From Devosia sp. (GTDB taxonomy: Bacteria; Pseudomonadota; Alphaproteobacteria; Rhizobiales; Devosiaceae), in assembly GCF_025809055.1 (NCBI RefSeq), contig NZ_CP075529.1:1-64000 (forward strand): DNA of 64,000 bases. The letters are read 5' to 3'. This document shows positions 59,456-64,000 of this stretch, piece after piece. A program made the translations under genes and the position numbers. The stretch's first letter is position 1. Each line of letters starts with the position of its first letter. Under the pieces are notes generated by a model. The model made no database searches and had not been told where the DNA came from. It worked only from the letters and a program-made list of their open reading frames with translations.

Positions 59456-61306
59456 ATGCTGCGCTGGTTTGAATCCCGGCTCGATCCATATCCGAAGGGT
59501 GACCCCGTCGAGCCGCCCAAGGGCCTTCTGGATTTTTGTCTGCACTATAGCCATGGGGCCAAGCGCTGGCTGGCCCTGATGGCCGTTTCTGCGGCGCTGG
59601 TCGCCATTGGCGAAATCATCGTCTTCGGGTTTATCGGTGATGTGGTGAACTGGCTGGCTGCCGCCGACCCGCAGACCTTCCTTGAAACCGACGGCTGGAA
59701 GCTGGCCCTGATGGGCGCGATGATCGTGTTCCTGCTGCCTGCGGTCACGCTGATTTCCACCCTGACCATGCACCAGACGCTGCTGGGCAATTTTCCGCAG
59801 CGCATCCGCTGGATGGCCCATCGCTATCTCATCCGCCAGTCGATGAGCTATTTCCAGGACGAGTTTGCCGGCCGCATTGGCGCCAAGCTGATGCAGACAT
59901 CGCTCGCCGTGCGCGAAGTGGTGATGAAGCTGCTCGACATGCTGGTCTATGTCGTCGTCTATTTTACCGGCGCGGTGGTACTGGCCGCTTCGGCCGACTG
60001 GCGCCTGGCCATTCCATTCCTGGTGTGGCTCGCCGCCTATATCTCGATGATGGTCTATTTCATCCCGCGCATGGGCAAGATTTCCCAGGCGCAGGCCGAC
60101 GCGCGCTCGATGATGACCGGGCGCATCGTGGACAGTTATACCAACATCGCCACCGTCAAGCTCTTCAGCCATTCCAACCGCGAAGAGACCTATGCCAAGG
60201 AGGCCATGGATGGCTTCCTCGACACGGTCTATCGGCAGATGCGGCTGTTCACCGTGCTCAACACGCTGGTGTTGTGGACCAATGCGCTCTTGCTGTTCTC
60301 GGTGGGTGCCGTGGGCATCTGGCTGTGGATGGGCGGGGCGATGACGCCGGGCACGCTGGCGGTATCGCTGGGCCTGGTCATGCGCTTCCAGGGCATGAGC
60401 CAGTGGGTCATGTGGGAGATGTCCTCGCTGTTCGAAAATATCGGCACGGTCAAGGACGGCATCAACTCCATCTCGCTGCCCCGCGTCGTTTCCGATGAAC
60501 CGGGCGCCGAAGTGCTGCCGGCGGTCAATGGCGACATCAAGTTCGACAACATCGCCTTCCACTACGGCAAGACGTCCGGCGTGATCGATGGGCTGAACCT
60601 GCATGTGCGTCCCGGCGAAAAAATCGGTCTCGTCGGGCGCTCGGGCGCCGGCAAGTCGACCATCGTCAACCTGTTGCTGCGCTTCTACGACCGCGCCGAG
60701 GGCCGCGTGCTGATCGACGGCCATGACATTGCCGGGGTGACGCAGGACAGCCTGCGCGCCAATATCGGCGTCGTCACGCAGGATACGTCTCTCCTGCATC
60801 GCTCGGTGCGCGAGAATATTCTCTACGGGCGTCCCGACGCCACCGAAGAGATGATGCGCAGCGCCGCCGAGCAGGCGGAGGCCGCCGACTTCATCGATAC
60901 CCTGACCGACCCGCAGGGCCGCAAGGGCTACGATGCCCATGTGGGCGAACGCGGGGTGAAGCTCAGCGGTGGTCAGCGCCAGCGCATCGCCATTGCCCGT
61001 GTGCTGCTCAAGAATGCGCCGATCCTGGTGCTGGACGAGGCGACTTCGGCCCTCGACTCCGAGGTTGAAGCCGCCATCCAGGGGCAGTTGCAGATGCTGA
61101 TGCAGGGCAAGACGGTGATTGCCATTGCCCACCGGCTCTCGACCATTGCCATGATGGACAGGCTGGTGGTGCTGGACAAGGGCCGCATCGTCGAGCAGGG
61201 CACCCACGCGCAGCTGGTCGACAGCGGCGGCATCTACAGCCAGCTCTGGGCGCGCCAATCCGGCGGGTTCCTGGACCTGGACGAGCCGGAGGAAGCGGCG
61301 CAGTAG
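59456..61306 (+). CDS. ABC exporter half-transporter 1
   Basis: This 616-residue protein has six transmembrane helices (about 40-325) fused to an ATPase domain with Walker A GRSGAGKST (about 395), signature LSGGQRQRIAIA (about 503) and Walker B ILVLDEATSAL. It exports lipids, peptides or drugs. It resembles its neighbour at 61640 closely, so the two probably form a heterodimer. It lies 56 bases after a MerR/SoxR-type operator, suggesting induction by redox-active or toxic compounds. Confidence 0.92.
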   Translation: MLRWFESRLDPYPKGDPVEPPKGLLDFCLHYSHGAKRWLALMAVSAALVAIGEIIVFGFIGDVVNWLAAADPQTFLETDGWKLALMGAMIVFLLPAVTLISTLTMHQTLLGNFPQRIRWMAHRYLIRQSMSYFQDEFAGRIGAKLMQTSLAVREVVMKLLDMLVYVVVYFTGAVVLAASADWRLAIPFLVWLAAYISMMVYFIPRMGKISQAQADARSMMTGRIVDSYTNIATVKLFSHSNREETYAKEAMDGFLDTVYRQMRLFTVLNTLVLWTNALLLFSVGAVGIWLWMGGAMTPGTLAVSLGLVMRFQGMSQWVMWEMSSLFENIGTVKDGINSISLPRVVSDEPGAEVLPAVNGDIKFDNIAFHYGKTSGVIDGLNLHVRPGEKIGLVGRSGAGKSTIVNLLLRFYDRAEGRVLIDGHDIAGVTQDSLRANIGVVTQDTSLLHRSVRENILYGRPDATEEMMRSAAEQAEAADFIDTLTDPQGRKGYDAHVGERGVKLSGGQRQRIAIARVLLKNAPILVLDEATSALDSEVEAAIQGQLQMLMQGKTVIAIAHRLSTIAMMDRLVVLDKGRIVEQGTHAQLVDSGGIYSQLWARQSGGFLDLDEPEEAAQ

Positions 61307-61317
61307 CTTTTCCTATC

Positions 61318-61460
61318 TTCTCCCCTTGTGGGAGAAGGTGCCCGAAGGGCGGATGAGGGGGCGCAATCTCTCATCTGACATCTGAACATAGGGGGCATAC
61401 CCCTCATCCGTCTCGGCCTGCGGCCGATCCACCTTCTCCCACAAGGGGAGAAGGAAGAAT
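61318..61460. repeat. REP-like inverted doublet between the two ABC genes
   Basis: The left arm (TTCTCCCCTTGTGGGAGAAG then GTGCCCGAAGGGC and GGATGAGGGG) and the right arm (CCCCTCATCCGTCTCGGCCT ... CCACCTTCTCCCACAAGGGG then AGAAGG) are inverted. The same type of doublet lies at 26.88-27.02 kb, inside the GTA. It may attenuate read-through between the two exporter genes. Confidence 0.8.
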
Positions 61461-61499
61461 TTCCGGGGCGCCAGCCCCATCAACCAGAGGAGAACCCAA

Positions 61500-61592
61500 A
61501 TGGGTGACATCATTACCAGCCGACGCAATCGCCATCCCGCTGTGGGCATGACCGCCATCACCCAAGCCAAATCGGATCGATACCGAACCTGA
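61500..61592 (+). CDS. Possible short basic leader ORF before the second ABC gene
   Basis: This 30-residue ORF (MGDIITSRRNRHPAVGMTAI then TQAKSDRYRT) follows AGAGGAGAA about 6 bases upstream, a strong ribosome binding site. It ends 47 bases before the second exporter gene. The region is otherwise free of genes. Like the ORF at 59280 it is short, basic and precedes an ABC gene. Function is unknown. Confidence 0.35.
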   Translation: MGDIITSRRNRHPAVGMTAITQAKSDRYRT

Positions 61593-61639
61593 CCGGATAA
61601 ATTTCTGCGTCAGGCGCGGCTCAAACAAGAGCAGAACAA

Positions 61640-63496
61640 ATGTTCAACCGCGTCGTCGACTATTTCGACACTCTCTATTCACCCGTGGCCCTGGCCGAAA
61701 ACCGCCAGCCGCCCATGGGTCTCAAAGCCTTCGTTTCATATTTTATCGGCCAGTTCCGGCTCGCCTTCGCCGCCCGGATCGTGCTTGTGGCCATCGGCTC
61801 GGTCGCCGATGCGCTGATGCCGGTATTCGTCGGCCTGGTCGTGGGCATGCTGGCCACCACCAATCCCGGCGAGATTTTCGACCAGCACAGCCAGACCCTT
61901 CTGTGGATGATCGTCGTCGTGGTGCTGGTGCGCCCGCTGACCTTCCTCATGGATACCCTGATCCGCAATCATGGCATCGTCCCCAATCTGGTGGACCTGA
62001 TCCGCTGGCAGAGCCATTGGCACGTCATCCGGCAGAGCTGGACATTCTTCCAGAACGACTTTGCCGGGCGCGTTGCCAATAAGGTCATCCAGGCCGGTGA
62101 AGCCATCGAGATCGGGGTCAACCTCACCATCGATGCCGCCTGGTATGCCTTGGTCTTCGTGGTGGTGGCGGTGGTCGTGCTGGCCCAGCTCGATCCGGTG
62201 CTGCTGGTGCCGATCGGGGTGTGGCTGCTGCTCTATGCGATCCTGTTCACCATCACCATGCCGCTCATCGCCCGCTACTCCGAGACGCTCTCGGAGGCCA
62301 AGTCGGTGATGACCGGCCGGATCGTGGACAGCTATACCAATATCCAGACCATCAAGACCTTCGCCACCGGCGGGCATGAAGACCGCTATGTCGCCGACAG
62401 CGTCATGGAACATGCCGTCGAGTTCCGCAAACTCATGCGGGTCTTCACATACATGTGGTCCATCCTGTTCCTGCTCAATGCGGGGCTGGTGGTTTCGGTG
62501 ACCTGGCTGGCGCTGGCCGGCTGGAACCAGGGCGTGCTGAGCGCGGCGGCAGTGGCGACGGCGATCCCGTTTGCGCTGCAGATCATGAATATGAGCGGCT
62601 GGATCCTCGAAATCGGCTCCAACATCTTCCGCCAGGTCGGCACCACGCGCGATTCCATGGAGACCATCGCCCAGCCCCTGACCATGCTGGATGCGCCCGA
62701 AGCCGAACCCCTATCGGTAGAGGCCGGCGGGCTGGACTACGACAATGTCACCTTCAACTACTGGCGCGGCAAGGACGGGGCGGTGATCGATGGGTTCAGC
62801 CTGTCGATCAGGCCCGGCGAGAAGATCGGGCTGGTTGGCCGGTCGGGCTCGGGCAAGTCGACGTTGGTGAACCTCGCCCTGCGCATGTTCGATGTGCAGG
62901 AAGGCTCGATCCGGATCGACGGGCGCGATGTCCGTTCGGTGACGCAGGAAAGCCTGCGCGCCGCCATCGGGCTGGTCAGCCAGGACACGTCATTGCTGCA
63001 CCGGTCCGTCCGCGACAATCTCAAATACGGGCGCCACGATGCCACCGACGACGAGATGATCCGGGCGGCCGAGCAGGCCAATGTGCATGACGTGATCATG
63101 GGCCTGGCCGATCCGCAGGGGCGCATGGGCTACGATGCCCATGTCGGGGAAAGGGGAGTCAAGCTCTCGGGCGGGCAGCGCCAGCGGGTTGCCATCGCCC
63201 GGGTCCTGCTCAAGAATGCGCCGATCCTGGTGCTGGACGAAGCCACCTCGGCCCTCGATTCCGAGGTCGAAGCGGCCATCCAGGAGCAATTGACGCATCT
63301 GATGACCGGCAAGACGGTGATAGCCATCGCCCATCGCCTGTCGACCATTGCGGCCATGGACCGGCTCGTGGTGCTCGAAAAGGGCAGGATCGTCGAAGAG
63401 GGGAGCCACGCCCAGCTTCTCGCCTCGGGCGGGCACTATGCCATGCTCTGGGAACGCCAGTCGGGCGGCTTCCTCGATCTGGATGCAAAGGCCTGA
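61640..63496 (+). CDS. ABC exporter half-transporter 2
   Basis: This 618-residue protein has six transmembrane helices (about 35-330) and an ATPase domain with Walker A GRSGSGKST (about 400), signature LSGGQRQRVAIA (about 509) and Walker B ILVLDEATSAL. It is strongly similar to the gene at 59456, including SYTNI-T-K-F and VSQDTSLLHRSVRDNL-type segments. The two look like a heterodimeric exporter. It is separated from its partner by a REP-like doublet. Confidence 0.92.
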   Translation: MFNRVVDYFDTLYSPVALAENRQPPMGLKAFVSYFIGQFRLAFAARIVLVAIGSVADALMPVFVGLVVGMLATTNPGEIFDQHSQTLLWMIVVVVLVRPLTFLMDTLIRNHGIVPNLVDLIRWQSHWHVIRQSWTFFQNDFAGRVANKVIQAGEAIEIGVNLTIDAAWYALVFVVVAVVVLAQLDPVLLVPIGVWLLLYAILFTITMPLIARYSETLSEAKSVMTGRIVDSYTNIQTIKTFATGGHEDRYVADSVMEHAVEFRKLMRVFTYMWSILFLLNAGLVVSVTWLALAGWNQGVLSAAAVATAIPFALQIMNMSGWILEIGSNIFRQVGTTRDSMETIAQPLTMLDAPEAEPLSVEAGGLDYDNVTFNYWRGKDGAVIDGFSLSIRPGEKIGLVGRSGSGKSTLVNLALRMFDVQEGSIRIDGRDVRSVTQESLRAAIGLVSQDTSLLHRSVRDNLKYGRHDATDDEMIRAAEQANVHDVIMGLADPQGRMGYDAHVGERGVKLSGGQRQRVAIARVLLKNAPILVLDEATSALDSEVEAAIQEQLTHLMTGKTVIAIAHRLSTIAAMDRLVVLEKGRIVEEGSHAQLLASGGHYAMLWERQSGGFLDLDAKA

Positions 63497-63504
63497 AGGC
63501 CAGA

Positions 63505-63530
63505 CGGGGCGGGACTTTGGTCCTGCCCCG
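63505..63530. terminator. Convergent hairpin between ABC exporter and EAL gene
   Basis: CGGGGCGGGAC and GTCCTGCCCCG form an 11-bp stem with one G-U pair around a TTTG loop, between two convergent genes. There is no clear U-tract, but the position suits a bidirectional terminator. Confidence 0.6.
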
Positions 63531-63536
63531 GACAAT

Positions 63537-64000
63537 CTAACCGGCGGCGCGGCTTTCAATCCGGCGCAGGCTCTTTTCGCGCTCCAGATATTCGGGGATC
63601 GACTCGAGCCGCATCGGGCGGCCGAACAGGTATCCCTGCATGATCTGTCCGCCCAGGGCGACCAGGGCTTCCAACTGCTCGGTCGTCTCCACGCCCTCGA
63701 AGACGCAGGAAATGCCGAGGTTGCGGCAAAGATCGATCATGGTCTTGACGATGGCCCGGCTCGCCGGATCGTTGGTGACTTCCATGACGAAGGACCGATC
63801 GATCTTGATGCGGTGAAGCGGCAGCTTCTGCACATGCGTGAGGCTGGAATGGCCGGTGCCGAAGTCATCGAGGGCGATGCGCGAGCCAAGCCCCAGCAGG
63901 GTCAGCAGGGACTGGTTGGCCTGCTTGAGGTCGCGCATGACCGAGGTTTCAGTGATCTCGAAATCGATGCGGCAAGGCCCGCGTTCGGCGCCGACGATGT
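63537..64000 (-). CDS. EAL domain protein (partial, C-terminal part)
   Basis: The gene runs off the right edge of the window. The visible 154 residues are the second half of an EAL-type cyclic-di-GMP phosphodiesterase domain: IDFEITETSVM, then ALDDFGTGHSSLTHVQKLPL then HRIKIDRSFV, CVFEGVETTEQ and QGYLFGRP. The DDFG, KID and EGVET motifs that bind metal are intact, so the domain is probably active. The start and N-terminal domains lie outside the window. Confidence 0.9.
   Translation of the reverse strand, partial: IVGAERGPCRIDFEITETSVMRDLKQANQSLLTLLGLGSRIALDDFGTGHSSLTHVQKLPLHRIKIDRSFVMEVTNDPASRAIVKTMIDLCRNLGISCVFEGVETTEQLEALVALGGQIMQGYLFGRPMRLESIPEYLEREKSLRRIESRAAG

Noticed and set aside
1..64000. 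CRISPR arrays, tRNA or rRNA genes
   Set aside because: No regularly spaced repeats and no cloverleaf or rRNA-like stretch was recognised by eye. A dedicated scan could still find a missed tRNA.

Overview
This 64 kb window looks like chromosomal DNA of a high-GC alphaproteobacterium of the order Hyphomicrobiales (Rhizobiales), most plausibly a Devosia-like member. That placement is an inference. It rests on a complete RcGTA-type gene transfer agent (GTA) cluster, a FeuNPQ-like PepSY/response regulator/kinase operon, the ccmIEFH-degP-regulator-kinase-glnE neighbourhood, typical alphaproteobacterial DUF families (DUF1491, DUF2336, DUF5330, DUF6456) and several palindromic repeat families of the kind found in this order. 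No rRNA, tRNA, CRISPR array or integrase was recognised.

Layout. (1) 0-19 kb is mostly housekeeping and envelope: a stand-alone DnaA domain-IV protein with DUF6456, an acyltransferase, SufE, a PAS-type sensor kinase overlapping a peptidoglycan-binding protein, DUF1491/DUF2336, a lipoprotein, a ChrA transporter, a Nudix hydrolase, a split DUF1254/DUF1214 pair, a bifunctional penicillin-binding protein, a YcgN-like protein, a degenerate GGDEF protein, an Hsp70-like ATPase and a DUF2254 membrane protein. (2) 19.4-36.3 kb is a GTA head-tail cluster in the canonical order: small and large terminase, portal, small membrane protein, prohead protease, capsid, connectors, tail tube, tail chaperones, short tape measure, DUF2460, DUF2163, NlpC/P60, megatron baseplate protein and a muramidase. 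No integrase, repressor or replication gene accompanies it, which favours a domesticated GTA over a recent prophage. (3) 36.4-56.2 kb holds feuN/P/Q-like genes, a lipoprotein, an unknown 400-residue protein, a sarcosine-oxidase-like pair, cytochrome c maturation genes, a DegP protease, a two-component pair, glnE and another kinase. (4) 56.4-64 kb holds aminopeptidase N, two ABC exporter half-genes preceded by a MerR/SoxR-type operator, and the end of an EAL protein.

The most interesting part is an accessory island inside the GTA head genes. Between terminase and portal sits a GIY-YIG nuclease gene bracketed by a 27-bp inverted repeat. Between portal and prohead protease sit two apparent cargo cassettes. 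The first is a 50-residue toxin-tip-like ORF, in frame with and directly behind the portal stop, followed by a TPR-like protein. The second is a 122-residue toxin-like protein carrying a PRAPKGTREGGQW linker, followed by two unknown ORFs. Each cassette ends in an intrinsic terminator that abuts one copy of a 97-bp direct repeat. That repeat carries the 5' part of the small GTA membrane-protein gene (one truncated copy, one intact). This resembles a site where toxin-immunity modules are exchanged in a phage-like particle locus. Function and delivery are inference.

A second oddity is the GTA muramidase. It is fused in frame to a holin-like membrane tail, and a strong ribosome binding site plus ATG inside the gene could produce the tail separately.
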